From Microvirga sp. BSC39 (GTDB lineage Bacteria > Pseudomonadota > Alphaproteobacteria > Rhizobiales > Beijerinckiaceae), in NCBI RefSeq assembly GCF_000739015.1, contig NZ_JPUG01000077.1, positions 124,001-188,000 of the forward strand: 64,000 nt of DNA. The letters are read 5' to 3'. Below the pieces are notes generated by a model. The model worked only from the letters and a program-made list of their open reading frames with translations, had not been told where the DNA came from and searched no databases. Position numbers and translations under genes: made by a program. Each line of letters opens with the position of its first letter. The stretch's first letter is position 1. Positions 26,945 to 36,445 of this stretch are shown here, piece by piece.

Positions 26945-27166
26945 ATGACAGGCGACGACCCGGATCCCTTGAAGGACGCCCTTGATCTCCAGAATCGGGT
27001 GAGATCTTTGAGGGCCTTGCTCGAGCTGCAGCGCTGGCAGATCGAGGTGCTCAATGACAGGCTCTACTCATCCGATGCGGGCGGAGTCGCCGCTAAGCGG
27101 CTGCTTGCCCTCAAGCGCAGTGAGACGGAGAGCCTTCAAGCGCCTCGTGCTGTCAACGACCCCTGA
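26945..27166 (+). CDS. small coiled-coil-like hypothetical protein, 73 aa
   Basis: Starting at MTGDDPDPLKDALDLQNRV, the product forms a heptad-like helix (RVRSLRALLELQRWQIEVLN). An upstream ATG at 26912 would add 11 residues. A terminator hairpin at 27196-27221 follows. No function can be read. Confidence 0.4.
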   Translation: MTGDDPDPLKDALDLQNRVRSLRALLELQRWQIEVLNDRLYSSDAGGVAAKRLLALKRSETESLQAPRAVNDP

Positions 27167-27195
27167 TGCAGTGGCCCGGCCAGCGGCAAAACGAA

Positions 27196-27221
27196 AAGGC
27201 CCGGTGACAGCACCGGGCCTT
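27196..27221. terminator. bidirectional terminator
   Basis: The 11-bp perfect stem AAGGCCCGGTG/CACCGGGCCTT with an ACAG loop lies between the small plus-strand gene and the outer-membrane protein gene that converge on it. Confidence 0.75.
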
Positions 27222-27245
27222 CATGCTTTCCGAACAGTCAGGCAA

Positions 27246-27953
27246 TCAGTTGAACTTGTAGTTCACGCCCGCACGAAGCACGCCGAACTCGGCATCGCGG
27301 TCGACATTGACGCGGCCACCGCGATCGAAATTGTCCTTCGTGTCGATATCCACGTAGAGGCCTTCGACCTTGGCGGTGAAGTTGTTGGTGATCGCGTATT
27401 CGACGCCGCCGCCGATGGTCCAGCCCCAGTTGATTTCATCGCCGGAATGATGGCCGAGAACCGGGTCGATGCCCCTGTTTCCGCCGACATCGCCATAGGC
27501 GAAACCGGCCGTGCCGTAGACCAGGGCGCGGTCGAAGGCCACGCCGGCGCGGGCGCGGATGGTGCCGAAGAAGCCGTCCGAGTCGCCTGGGTAATAGGTC
27601 GTGCCGTAGGAGGCGCCCTTGTTGCCGACGGCGGCATATTGGAGATCCGTCTCCACGCCGGCCACGAACATGCCAAACTGATAATTGTAGCCGCCCTGCA
27701 CGCCGCCCACGAAGCCGCCGTGCCGCCGGCCGGGAATGCTGCCGAAGGTCGGGTCATAGAAGCGGCTGTCGCCCATGTTCCAGCCATAGCCGGCGTTCAG
27801 GCCTGCATAGAAGCCCGTCCATGTGAAAACCGGGAGTGAATTGTAAGCAGGAGCAGGGGAGTAGCGGGACGGAAGATCGGCCGCCTGGGCGTTCGAAGCC
27901 GCAAGGCCGAGAGCCGCTGTGGCAGCGAGCAGTCCAAGAGCAGATTTACGCAT
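27246..27953 (-). CDS. outer-membrane beta-barrel protein (Omp25/Omp31 type)
   Basis: The 235-aa product has a signal peptide (LGLLAATAALGLAASNAQAA) and the alphaproteobacterial opening ADLPSRYSPAPAY...FTWTGFYAGLNAGYGW. Alternating aromatic/Gly strands continue to a terminal FGVLRAGVNYKFN ending in Phe-Asn, close to the usual C-terminal beta-signal. It forms an eight-strand porin-like barrel of the Omp25/31 family. ATG 27953 begins the signal peptide. Confidence 0.85.
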   Translation of the reverse strand: MRKSALGLLAATAALGLAASNAQAADLPSRYSPAPAYNSLPVFTWTGFYAGLNAGYGWNMGDSRFYDPTFGSIPGRRHGGFVGGVQGGYNYQFGMFVAGVETDLQYAAVGNKGASYGTTYYPGDSDGFFGTIRARAGVAFDRALVYGTAGFAYGDVGGNRGIDPVLGHHSGDEINWGWTIGGGVEYAITNNFTAKVEGLYVDIDTKDNFDRGGRVNVDRDAEFGVLRAGVNYKFN

Positions 27954-28246
27954 GATTGTATTCCGTACTTGTGAGCTAGATGTCGCTAGGCATGAATTGC
28001 CTGTCGCCAAGGTCATAAAAGAATGTGAGAGAATGTTGCAATATGTTTGAGTGTAACCACTCGAAACATGATTGACGGTTTATGAAGGTTTACTCTTCAT
28101 CAACCATGTTACGGAGCTGCGGGTTGAGGTCGGCTGGCGATTATGTGCAAATCGCAGCGTGACGTTGGGCCTTCCAGCCTCAAGTTAAGAGACAACAACT
28201 TGGCCTCATCCGCACAGGGGTGGGGCCTTTTTCTTAACGCGGGAGG
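27954..28246. other. intergenic region upstream of the outer-membrane protein
   Basis: This 293-bp, relatively AT-rich stretch should contain the barrel gene promoter. A G-U-containing hairpin followed by TTTTTCTT lies at about 28201-28233 and could terminate plus-strand transcripts. Confidence 0.4.
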
Positions 28247-28675
28247 TTATGGGTTCGACACGAGAGCCCGAGCGCGACGGGCAATCGTCCCGACATCAGC
28301 GCTCATAGCAAGTCTGTCGTGTTCAAGCTCGATCACCGGAAACCAGCCGGCCTCGAGCGCATCGTCGCCCGCGACAGGCTCTCCGGAGATCCAGCGGCAG
28401 CGGACGGCGATCAGGATGTAATGCTGCTGAACCGCCCCGGAAGGATCCGGTACCAGGATGTCGAGCGTGGTGATGACGTCCTGAGCTTCCGCGTGCACGC
28501 CGGTCTCCTCCAGGAGTTCTCGGATGGCTGCGGCCCTGACCGTCTCGCCGAACTCGATCTTCCCGCCCGGGAAGCCCCACAGGCCGGCATCGGGCGGATT
28601 GGCCCTGCGGACCAGCAGGGCCCGGTCGTCATGGATAACGACGGCGATGACAGCTGGAATGGGTGATGGAGACAT
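28247..28675 (-). CDS. Nudix hydrolase
   Basis: The 142-aa product carries a complete Nudix box, GGKIEFGETVRAAAIRELLE followed by ETGV, matching GX5EX7REUXEEXGU. It hydrolyses nucleoside diphosphates linked to another moiety; MutT/ADP-ribose-type specificity cannot be separated by eye. The start MSPSPIPAVIAVVIHDDRAL fits small ADP-ribose/NADH pyrophosphatase-like proteins. Confidence 0.88.
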   Translation of the reverse strand: MSPSPIPAVIAVVIHDDRALLVRRANPPDAGLWGFPGGKIEFGETVRAAAIRELLEETGVHAEAQDVITTLDILVPDPSGAVQQHYILIAVRCRWISGEPVAGDDALEAGWFPVIELEHDRLAMSADVGTIARRARALVSNP

Positions 28676-28679
28676 GAAA

Positions 28680-28706
28680 AAGGCTCGGCCGATGTGGCCG
28701 AGCCTT
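28680..28706. terminator. hairpin between Nudix and phasin genes
   Basis: AAGGCTCGGCC-gatgt-GGCCGAGCCTT is a perfect 11-bp stem. It lies downstream of the phasin gene on the minus strand, where AAAAA on its left becomes a U-tract. Confidence 0.7.
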
Positions 28707-28736
28707 AGCGTATGATCCGGCAGTCGGATAGCGCTA

Positions 28737-29240
28737 CTAGCGCCCGGGCCTTTGAAAGGCCGAGTGCAGGGGCTCCAGGCTCTTGGTGAACCAGAGTGCC
28801 GCCGACTCCGCGACGTCCTTCCACTGGGCGGAAGCCGCCTCGTAGGCCAGGCGCGTCGCTTGGCTCTGCGCCTTGAGGGCCTCGGGCAGGGGAGCAGGGC
28901 TGATCGCCGAGCGCCAGAGGTCGAGAGCTGCGCTGCTCTGGATGGTCAGGGCATCGATGATCTTGCCGTTGACCTCCAGAGCGCCTTTTGCCGATACCGT
29001 CACGGCCTCGCCGACGGCATGGCGGAAGGCGTCGCTCTGCTTCTTCGCGGACGAGAAGAGGGCCTCGGCCGCGACGGGCTCCACCTCGACCACCTTCGGC
29101 GGCGTTGCAGGCTTTGCAGCCGTGACCGCCTCCAGGGCCGGGGCGGCCGGAGCAGCCGCCAGCTCGATGAGATCGGCTTTCAGCTCAGGGCTGGCGGCCT
29201 TCGTTGCTCTCTTGGCTCTTGGCTTCTTCGCTTCCGCCAT
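28737..29240 (-). CDS. phasin family protein
   Basis: The 167-aa product has a basic Ala/Lys N-terminus (AEAKKPRAKRATKAA), an Ala/Pro linker and a helical phasin region (DAFRHAVGEAVTVSAKGALE to AASAQWKDVAESAALWFTKS). It follows a second phasin gene on the same strand, 33 bp away. Phasins coat polyhydroxyalkanoate granules. Confidence 0.75.
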   Translation of the reverse strand: MAEAKKPRAKRATKAASPELKADLIELAAAPAAPALEAVTAAKPATPPKVVEVEPVAAEALFSSAKKQSDAFRHAVGEAVTVSAKGALEVNGKIIDALTIQSSAALDLWRSAISPAPLPEALKAQSQATRLAYEAASAQWKDVAESAALWFTKSLEPLHSAFQRPGR

Positions 29241-29273
29241 CGTGAGGTCCTCGCGGGGCTGTGGGAGGGTGGC

Positions 29274-29654
29274 TTACTTCTTGGAGCCCGGCTGCTTCAT
29301 GGCCGACTGTGCCATGGAGCCGAATTCCTTCATCTGGGTCTGCATCGCCTCGAACTGGCTGCGCACGAACTCGGCCTGGATCTGCATGGCTTCCTGCATG
29401 TCCTTGGCGCGAACCATCCTCTGGGCGAGGTCGAAGGCTGCGTTCAGGTTCTGCTCGGTGTAGCTGAAGGTCTTGCGGGCGGCATCGCGCGCGCTGGCCT
29501 GGACCGTGGTGGCCGAGCCTTCGAAGGTGTCGGCAGTCTTCTGAGCCGCGCTCATGAAGCCGTCGATGGCCTTGCGGGCCTGATCGACGCTCTTCTCAGC
29601 GAAATCGCGCATCTCCGGGGGAATTTCGTAACCTTGGGGCTGGTTCGTCGCCAT
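29274..29654 (-). CDS. phasin
   Basis: The 126-aa product starts MATNQPQGYEIPPEMRDFAE and follows the PHB phasin pattern: SVDQARKAIDGFMSAAQKTA, then FEGSATTVQASARDAARKTF and LAQRMVRAKDMQEAMQIQAE. ATG 29654 has an AAGGAG site. It is the first gene of a two-phasin operon whose promoter region holds a repeated TTGTGC motif. Confidence 0.85.
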   Translation of the reverse strand: MATNQPQGYEIPPEMRDFAEKSVDQARKAIDGFMSAAQKTADTFEGSATTVQASARDAARKTFSYTEQNLNAAFDLAQRMVRAKDMQEAMQIQAEFVRSQFEAMQTQMKEFGSMAQSAMKQPGSKK

Positions 29655-29678
29655 GACATGCTCCTTGTTGTAAGGCAT

Positions 29679-29735
29679 TTGTGCAGTGCAATATCACATT
29701 GTGCGCTGCAAAATCAACTCCTTTGTGCCTTGCGT
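29679..29735. promoter_or_regulatory. candidate phasin operator, repeated TTGTGCnnTGCAA
   Basis: TTGTGCAGTGCAA (29679-29691) and TTGTGCGCTGCAA (29699-29711) match at 11 of 13 positions with a 20-bp period. A weaker third copy, TTGTGCCTTGCGT, is at 29723-29735. They lie 25 bp upstream of the phasin start. TGC/GCA-rich sites are known for the PHB regulator PhaR in other alphaproteobacteria, so PhaR is the obvious candidate. Confidence 0.5.
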
Positions 29736-29854
29736 TATTAAGGTTACCTCAAAGTAAACGGATTCAAGGGTTCCGCCTTGCATGCTTGACCGCAGATATT
29801 AGTCTAGAAGCTCAAGCTGAAGAGTTTCCGCGGCAGTCGTGGCAAGGACCGTTG

Positions 29855-32548
29855 ATGACGGGTGGCCCCAATCCCTTTGAACGTTTGATCGCGCGGCTTG
29901 CCGCCGAGCCGGGCCTGGGCCTGCTCGCCGAGCCGGGCGCGGTCGCGTTCATCTGGGATCGGACAGGGGAGAGACTGCTCTGGACATCACCTGGCGCCGA
30001 AGGATTGAGGGATGCCTTCACCGAGGGCTTCGAGCGGGTCACCCGTGATGTTCGCACCCGGGAACGCATCAAGGCTCTCGCCGGCGGCTTTGCTCCCCGC
30101 GAAAGTGTCCGGGTGGAACGTCTGAGGCTCGACCCGGCTCGCCCATGGCTTCCCGTTGCCTGTGCCTGCCGTTTGGCCGCCTTGGACAACGGTGAGACCG
30201 TGCTGGTGACGGCATTCACCGGATCGGCAAACAGGGCCGGGCGCCCTCGCTCTTTCCAGGCCGCCGGCGAGAACTCACCGGTTCAGAGACAAGCCCCTGA
30301 AGTTTCCGGCAACTCCGCTCCTCGAGCAGACCAGCCCCGTGGCACGATCCGTTTCGTCTGGCAAGCGGATGCGCAGACCCGCTTCACCGAAGTCTCGCCG
30401 GAGCTTGCCCAAGCTGTCGGGCCTGTTGCGGCCAATATCCTCGGGCGGACCTGGGACGAGGTGTCCCGTTCGGTCGTCATGGATCCGGACGGCGCCGTCG
30501 CGGACCTGTTTGCCCGTCGGGATACCTGGAGCGGGCGAACCGTCTTCTGGCACATCGACAACGCCTCTTTGCAGGTGCCTGTCGATTGGGCCGGTATGCC
30601 CGTCTTCAGCAAGGACCGGGAATTGACGGGCTTCCGAGGCTTTGGCCTGCTGCGCATGGATGCGGCGCGCGAACGGGACGTTATTGAGGAGCCGATAGAG
30701 GATGAGCGCCGTAGCCAGGACGATCTGATCGCCCAAAGCCTCGTCCCTGACGACACCTTCCCGTTCCGCCCGCCGGAGGAGATGCCCTCGCAGGAGCCGG
30801 AGGCCGTGAGCGAGGGGTCCGATGAGGACAACTGGTTCACCAATCTTCGGGAGCAGGTCGCGGAAGCGCTCTCCAGCACGGCTCCGCCGGAACCTGCGCC
30901 GCAACGCAAGCTCCTTGACAGGCCGCCTCCAGGCTCGACCCTTTCGGATACTGAGCGAAATGCCTTCCGGGAGATTGCGCGGGCGCTCGGCGCCCGGTTG
31001 GAAGACGTGCCCTCTCAGGACAAGGTCCCGGAGCAGCCCGACGAGACCGCACCGGCCGCCGAGAGAGACGCTCCTTCCGGGTCGTCCAGCGCTCCGGCAA
31101 GCAGCGACCCCATCCTCGACCGGCTGCCGATCGGCATCCTGGTCCATCGCGGCGAGCGCATTCTTTTTGCCAATCGCTTCCTGCTCGATCTCACCGGCTA
31201 TGAGACCGTCGAGCAGATCCAGGTCGATGGCGGCCTCGTGCACCTGTTTCGCGGCTCTCCCGCCCTCGGAGGTTCAGGCGAAGAGGACACGGCTCTCGCA
31301 CTGACGACACACGGCAACGAGAACATTGCCGTCACCGTCCGCACTTCGTCGGCTGAATGGGACGGCGGGGAGGCGGATCTTCTGGTGATCCGCAGGGCTT
31401 CCAACGCGGACGTTCCTCCGCATCGACCCCAGGACAGCCGCGTCCACGAGCTGGAGGCGATTCTCGATACGGCAACCGACGGCGTGATCGTGCTCAACGA
31501 GACGGGGCGCATCCTGTCCCTCAACCGCTCGGCCGAGGCGCTGTTCGGCTATGACGAGCGGGCGGTGGCGGGCGATGCCATCACGGTGCTGCTGGCGCCG
31601 GAAAGCCACATCGTCGCTCTCGATTACCTCGAGCGCCTGCGATCGCCGGGTGTCGGCAGCCTGCTCAATGATGGACGCGAAGTGCTCGGCCGGGAGCGCC
31701 AGGGTGGGTCCATCCCGCTCTTCATGACCATGGGTCGCCTGGGCGACGGACCGGAGCGCCGCTTCTGCGCCGTGTTGCGCGACATCACGGCCTTCAAGAA
31801 GACCGAAGGCGAGCTGCTCGGCGCCAAGCATGCCGCCGAGGAAGCAAGCGCCCAGAAGTCCGATCTTCTGGCCAAGATCAGCCATGAGATCCGCACGCCC
31901 CTGAACGCCATCCTGGGCTTCGCCGAAGTCATGCTCGAGGAGCGGTTCGGCCCGATCGGCAACGATCGCTACAAGGAATACCTCAAGGACGTTCACGCCT
32001 CCGGCTCCCATGTGATCAGCCTCGTGAACGATCTCCTGGACCTTGCCAAGATCGAGGCGGGGCGCCTGGAGCTCTCGTTCACCGGTGTGAGCCTGAACGA
32101 CCTCGTCTCCAGCTGCGTGTCCCTGCTTCAGCCGCAGGCCGCCCGCGACCGCATCGTCATGCGCATGAGCTTCGCGCCCAAGCTGCCGCCCGTGGTGGCC
32201 GATGAGCGCTCCATGCGCCAGATCGTGCTCAATCTCGTGTCGAACGCCATCAAGTTCACCGATGCGGGCGGACAGGTGATCGTCTCCACAGCCATGACGG
32301 ACCGGGGCGAAGTCGCGTTCCGCGTGCGCGACACCGGCATCGGCATGACCTCGGAGGAGGTCGTGGCCGCCCTCGAACCCTTCCGTCAGCTCGCCACCTC
32401 GCGCAAGCGCGGCGGCACTGGGCTTGGCCTGCCCCTCACCAAGGCTCTGGTTGAGGCAAACAAGGGAGCGCTGCAGATCTCCAGTCAGCCCAGCGAGGGA
32501 ACGCTGGTCGAGGTGATTTTCCCACCGACGCGGGTTTGGGCGGAATAG
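29855..32548 (+). CDS. PAS-domain sensor histidine kinase, PdhS/PleC-like
   Basis: The 897-aa product has no membrane helix. PAS-like regions occur in the N-terminal third and clearly near residues 525-650 (LDTATDGVIVLNETGRILSL). HisKA follows with phosphoacceptor H677 in SHEIRTPLNAILGFAEV, then HATPase_c with NLVSNAIKF, VRDTGIGM and GGTGLGL. The stretch FAEVMLEERFGPIGN is typical of the PdhS/DivJ/PleC kinases of alphaproteobacterial cell-cycle control, so a PdhS-type role is possible. ATG 29855 follows AAGGA; the frame is open further upstream. Confidence 0.85.
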   Translation: MTGGPNPFERLIARLAAEPGLGLLAEPGAVAFIWDRTGERLLWTSPGAEGLRDAFTEGFERVTRDVRTRERIKALAGGFAPRESVRVERLRLDPARPWLPVACACRLAALDNGETVLVTAFTGSANRAGRPRSFQAAGENSPVQRQAPEVSGNSAPRADQPRGTIRFVWQADAQTRFTEVSPELAQAVGPVAANILGRTWDEVSRSVVMDPDGAVADLFARRDTWSGRTVFWHIDNASLQVPVDWAGMPVFSKDRELTGFRGFGLLRMDAARERDVIEEPIEDERRSQDDLIAQSLVPDDTFPFRPPEEMPSQEPEAVSEGSDEDNWFTNLREQVAEALSSTAPPEPAPQRKLLDRPPPGSTLSDTERNAFREIARALGARLEDVPSQDKVPEQPDETAPAAERDAPSGSSSAPASSDPILDRLPIGILVHRGERILFANRFLLDLTGYETVEQIQVDGGLVHLFRGSPALGGSGEEDTALALTTHGNENIAVTVRTSSAEWDGGEADLLVIRRASNADVPPHRPQDSRVHELEAILDTATDGVIVLNETGRILSLNRSAEALFGYDERAVAGDAITVLLAPESHIVALDYLERLRSPGVGSLLNDGREVLGRERQGGSIPLFMTMGRLGDGPERRFCAVLRDITAFKKTEGELLGAKHAAEEASAQKSDLLAKISHEIRTPLNAILGFAEVMLEERFGPIGNDRYKEYLKDVHASGSHVISLVNDLLDLAKIEAGRLELSFTGVSLNDLVSSCVSLLQPQAARDRIVMRMSFAPKLPPVVADERSMRQIVLNLVSNAIKFTDAGGQVIVSTAMTDRGEVAFRVRDTGIGMTSEEVVAALEPFRQLATSRKRGGTGLGLPLTKALVEANKGALQISSQPSEGTLVEVIFPPTRVWAE

Positions 32549-33048
32549 TGCCCAGCTTCGTTCTGCGGCATGCTTCCTCTGACGACATGAAGGCTGTGGC
32601 CCGGTTGCACCGCCACGTGCGCAGAACCTGCCTTCCTTATCTGCCCGAGCTCCACACGCCGCAGGAGGATCTGGCTTTTTTCGAGGGCCACATCTTCCCA
32701 TCCTCCACAATCCGGTTGGCCGAGGATGAGGGCCGGTTGATCGGATTTGCGGTCTCGAAGCCGAATTGGCTCGAGCATCTCTATGTCGACCCGACATGGC
32801 ATGGCCGCGGAGTCGGGCTGGCCCTTCTGACAGCTGTCCGGGAAGATGCGCAGGAGCTGAACCTCTGGACCTTTCAGGCGAACGGGCAGGTGCGCCGCTT
32901 CTATGAACGTCACGGCTTCAGGCTTGTCGAGATGACCGATGGATCCGGAAACGAGGAGCGTACCCCGGATGCGCATTATCGCTGGACACGTCGTCAGGCT
33001 GGATGGAGCGACGATCATCACGTTCATGAGGCTGACACCCCCTCGTGA
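32548..33048 (+). CDS. GNAT-family N-acetyltransferase
   Basis: The 166-aa product fits the GNAT fold: FVLRHASSDDMKAVARLHRH at the start, LEHLYVDPTWHGRGVGLALL as the acetyl-CoA-binding motif (GRGVG), and ANGQVRRFYERHGFRLVE near the end. The GTG at 32548 overlaps the kinase stop by one base; a TTG at 32536 is an alternative. Substrate unknown. Confidence 0.85.
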   Translation: MPSFVLRHASSDDMKAVARLHRHVRRTCLPYLPELHTPQEDLAFFEGHIFPSSTIRLAEDEGRLIGFAVSKPNWLEHLYVDPTWHGRGVGLALLTAVREDAQELNLWTFQANGQVRRFYERHGFRLVEMTDGSGNEERTPDAHYRWTRRQAGWSDDHHVHEADTPS

Positions 33049-33156
33049 TCCTGTGCGATGGATCAAAGCCGCCGGAGTGACTTGCGCTTATAGACGGGCG
33101 CAATAGGTTCTGGTGGCCTGCTCCGCCCCGGAATGTCCACGAGACGAAGGATCCCG

Positions 33157-35880
33157 ATGTCCACCTATCGCCTCGACAAGATGCTCGCCCCGCGCTCCAT
33201 CGCGGTTGTCGGCGCGAGCCCCCGACCCGGCTCCCTCGGCCTGACCTTCCTGCGCAATCTCATCGCGGGCGGGTTCGAGGGAGACATCGTGTCCGTCAAC
33301 CCGCACCATGTGGAGATCGAGGGGAGGGCGTGCTTCCCGTCCCTGGCCGAACTCCCGGAGGTGCCCGACCTCGTCGTCGTCGCGGTGCCGCCCGAGAGGG
33401 TGCTCGGGGTGATCGAGGAGGCTGGGCGTGCAGGCGTGAGCGTCGCCATCGTGGCAACGGCCGGCACGGGCTATGGCGAGGGCTCCATGAGCGAACAGGT
33501 TCGCCTTGCGGCCCGCGCCCATGGTCTGCGCGTCGTCGGGCCCAACTGCATCGGCGTGCTGGCCCCCCGGGCCAAGATGAACGCGAGCTTTGCGGCTCAC
33601 AGCGCCAAGCCCGGCGATCTGGCGCTCGTCTCCCAGTCGGGCGCCATCGCGGCGGGCCTCGTCGAATGGGCCGCGCAGAGAAATGTGGGTTTCTCGGCCA
33701 TCGTGTCGCTCGGCGACAAGGTCGATGTGGACTTCAGCGACTGCCTCGACTTCTTCTCCGCCGACAGCGGCACGCGGGCGATCCTGCTGTACATCGAGTC
33801 CATCGACAACGCGAAGAAGTTCATGTCGGCGGCGCGTGCCGCGGCGCGCGTGAAGCCGGTGGTGGTGATCAAGGCCGGGCGCCATGCCCAAGGAGCAAAG
33901 GCCGCTGCCACGCATACGGGTGCGCTGGCGGGTTCCGACGCGGTCTATGATGCAGCCTTCCGCCGGGCCGGATTGCTGCGGGTGCTCGATCTCGACCAGC
34001 TCTTCGCGGCGGCGGAAACGCTGGGGCGGCAGAAGCCATTTCCTGGCAGTCGATTGGCAGTTCTTACCAATGGCGGTGGTATCGGGGTTCTCGCGGTCGA
34101 CCGGCTTGTGGATCTCGGCGGAACGCTGGCCACGATCTCGGAGACGACCCGTCAGTCGCTCGATGCCATCCTGCCGCCGACCTGGTCGAAGGCGAACCCT
34201 ATCGACATCATCGGCGATGCCAAGCCCGAACGTTATGCGGGGGCCCTGGAGGCGCTGCTAACTGACCCTGAGAACGATGCCGTTCTCATCCTCAACGTGC
34301 CGACGGCCGTGGCCGGAGCCTCGGAGGTGGCCTCCTCAGTGGTGAACGTCGTGAAGAAGGACCGGGCGAAGGGCTACCGCCAGAAGCCCGTGTTCGCCGC
34401 CTGGATCGGCGAGGATCCGGACTCGGCCCGCGTGTTCGAGGAGGCGCGGATTCCGCACTTCGCCACGGAGGCCGATGCGGTGCGCGGGTTCATGCAGCTC
34501 GTGCGCTACCGCGAGGCGCAGAACCAGCTGATGGAAACGCCCGACGACCTCCCTGACGATTTCGAGCCGGATACGAACACCGCCCGCGCCATCGTGGACC
34601 ATGTGGTTTCGCAGAGCCGGCGCTGGCTCGATCCGCTTGAGGTCAACGCGCTGCTCAGAGCCTACGACATTCCCACCGCTCCGGTGGTGCTCGCGACGAC
34701 GCCGGACGAGGCTGCGGAAGCCGCACGACCGATCCTTGACGAGGGGGGAACGGTTGCCGTCAAAATTCTCTCGCCGGACATCGTGCACAAATCCGACATC
34801 GGCGGCGTGAAGCTCGATCTCACCACCGAGGAGGCGGTGAAAAAAGCCGCCGCCGACATCTTCGAGCGTGCGGCGCGCCTGAAGCCGGGGGCGCATGTCA
34901 GCGGCGTCACGGTGCAGCCGATGGTGCGCCGGACCAAGGCTCGCGAACTGATCATGGGCATTGCCGACGATCCGTCCTTCGGCCCCGTGGTGCTCTTCGG
35001 GCGCGGCGGCACGGCCGTGGAGGTGATCAACGACAAAGCGCTCGCCCTGCCGCCCCTCGACCTGAAGCTCGCCCACGATCTCATCGCACGCACCCGCGTG
35101 TCGCGCCGCCTCAAGGCCTATCGCGATGTTCCGGCGGCCGACGAGGGGGCGATTGCCCTGACCCTCGTGAAGCTCGCCCAGATGGCCGCCGACCTGCCGG
35201 AAATCCGCGAGCTCGACATCAACCCGCTGCTCGCGGACGAGACCGGGGTGATCGCCGTCGATGCCCGCGTGGCGGTTGCGCCGGAGACCCGCAAGGGCAG
35301 CGGGCATCCGCGCTTCGCGGTGCGGCCTTATCCCAAGGAATGGGAGCGCACCATCGGGCTGCGCAGCGGCAGGAACGCCTTCGTGCGGCCCGTGCGCCCG
35401 GAGGACGAGGACGAGTTCCGGCGCTTCTTCGAGAAGATCACCCCGGAGGATCTGCGACTGCGCTTCTTCGCACCGGTCCGCGATTTCAGCCACACCTTCC
35501 TGGCGCGCCTGACCCAGCTCGACTACGCCCGCGCCATCGCCTTCGTGGCCTTTGACGGGGAGACGGGCGAAATGATGGGAGCGGTCCGCCTCCATGCGGA
35601 TGCGAACCACGAGACCGGCGAATACGGCATCCTGCTCCGCTCGGACCTAAAGGGGCTGGGACTCGGCTGGGAGCTGATGCGGCTCATGATCGAATGGGCG
35701 AAGGTGGAAGGCCTGCGCGAGGTCGAGGGCCAGGTGCTGCGCGAGAACTCCACCATGCTCGACATGTGCCGCAGCCTCGGCTTCGCGATCCGTATCGACC
35801 CGGACGACCCGGAACTGCGCCTCGTGACCCTGCCGATCGCGTCGATCGAGGAGCCCGGCAAGCTGGCGAAATCGACCTGA
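33157..35880 (+). CDS. ADP-forming acyl-CoA synthetase-like / GNAT acetyltransferase fusion (Pat type)
   Basis: The 907-aa product joins a CoA-binding Rossmann domain (MLAPRSIAVVGASPRPGSLG), succinyl-CoA-ligase-like domains with the THTGALAGSDAV histidine region, an ATP-grasp domain (about 470-700) and a C-terminal GNAT domain (about 740-890). This is the layout of protein acetyltransferase Pat/YfiQ and the bifunctional acetate-CoA ligase family. ATG 33157 is preceded by GAAGGA. It may acetylate metabolic enzymes or activate acids. Confidence 0.88.
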   Translation: MSTYRLDKMLAPRSIAVVGASPRPGSLGLTFLRNLIAGGFEGDIVSVNPHHVEIEGRACFPSLAELPEVPDLVVVAVPPERVLGVIEEAGRAGVSVAIVATAGTGYGEGSMSEQVRLAARAHGLRVVGPNCIGVLAPRAKMNASFAAHSAKPGDLALVSQSGAIAAGLVEWAAQRNVGFSAIVSLGDKVDVDFSDCLDFFSADSGTRAILLYIESIDNAKKFMSAARAAARVKPVVVIKAGRHAQGAKAAATHTGALAGSDAVYDAAFRRAGLLRVLDLDQLFAAAETLGRQKPFPGSRLAVLTNGGGIGVLAVDRLVDLGGTLATISETTRQSLDAILPPTWSKANPIDIIGDAKPERYAGALEALLTDPENDAVLILNVPTAVAGASEVASSVVNVVKKDRAKGYRQKPVFAAWIGEDPDSARVFEEARIPHFATEADAVRGFMQLVRYREAQNQLMETPDDLPDDFEPDTNTARAIVDHVVSQSRRWLDPLEVNALLRAYDIPTAPVVLATTPDEAAEAARPILDEGGTVAVKILSPDIVHKSDIGGVKLDLTTEEAVKKAAADIFERAARLKPGAHVSGVTVQPMVRRTKARELIMGIADDPSFGPVVLFGRGGTAVEVINDKALALPPLDLKLAHDLIARTRVSRRLKAYRDVPAADEGAIALTLVKLAQMAADLPEIRELDINPLLADETGVIAVDARVAVAPETRKGSGHPRFAVRPYPKEWERTIGLRSGRNAFVRPVRPEDEDEFRRFFEKITPEDLRLRFFAPVRDFSHTFLARLTQLDYARAIAFVAFDGETGEMMGAVRLHADANHETGEYGILLRSDLKGLGLGWELMRLMIEWAKVEGLREVEGQVLRENSTMLDMCRSLGFAIRIDPDDPELRLVTLPIASIEEPGKLAKST

Positions 35881-35888
35881 CAAGCAAA

Positions 35889-35909
35889 AGGCCCGCCTGG
35901 GGCGGGCCT
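35889..35909. terminator. terminator
   Basis: The perfect 9-bp stem AGGCCCGCC-tgg-GGCGGGCCT follows the synthetase stop by 8 bp and precedes the convergent bacterioferritin gene. Confidence 0.75.
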
Positions 35910-35937
35910 CATCCTGCATCTAATGGATGCGAGGTCG

Positions 35938-36423
35938 TCAGTTATCGTCGTCGAGGCCGCCGATGTGCTTCTGGGCGTAGAGCTCGACGCCGATCTGCTC
36001 GATGAGGTTGAGTTGGGTCTCGAGGAAGTCGATATGGCCTTCCTCATCCTTCATCAGTTCTTCGAACATGTTCTTCGACACCCGGTCGCCGATGCTGTCG
36101 CAATAGGCGGCGGCCTCGCCGTAGAGGTTGCGGGCTTCGTATTCCGCTGCGAGGTCGGATTCGAGGATTTCCTGGATGTTCTGGCCGATGCGCAGGGGGT
36201 CGAGCACCTGCAGGTTGGCGAAGCCCTCAAGGAAGATGATGCGCTCGATGAAGCGGTCCGCGTGGTGCATCTCCTCGATGGATTCCTTGCGCCAGGTCTT
36301 CGCAAGCTCCTTGTAGCCCCAGTCGTCCAGGAGCCGGTAGTGCAGCCAATACTGGTTGACCGCCGTCAGCTCGCTGCGCAGGCCGCGATTGAGATACTCG
36401 ATTACCTTGGGATCACCCTTCAT
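35938..36423 (-). CDS. bfr: bacterioferritin
   Basis: The 161-aa product starts MKGDPKVIEYLNRGLRSELT and aligns without gaps to E. coli Bfr over its first ~60 residues. Ferroxidase ligands E18, E51 and H54 and haem ligand M52 are present, and the later EEGHIDFLET supplies the second iron pair. It stores iron in a 24-mer. The bfd gene lies upstream on the same strand beyond a palindromic repeat region. Confidence 0.95.
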   Translation of the reverse strand: MKGDPKVIEYLNRGLRSELTAVNQYWLHYRLLDDWGYKELAKTWRKESIEEMHHADRFIERIIFLEGFANLQVLDPLRIGQNIQEILESDLAAEYEARNLYGEAAAYCDSIGDRVSKNMFEELMKDEEGHIDFLETQLNLIEQIGVELYAQKHIGGLDDDN

Positions 36424-36445
36424 CCTAACCCTCTCGTCCATTGGT

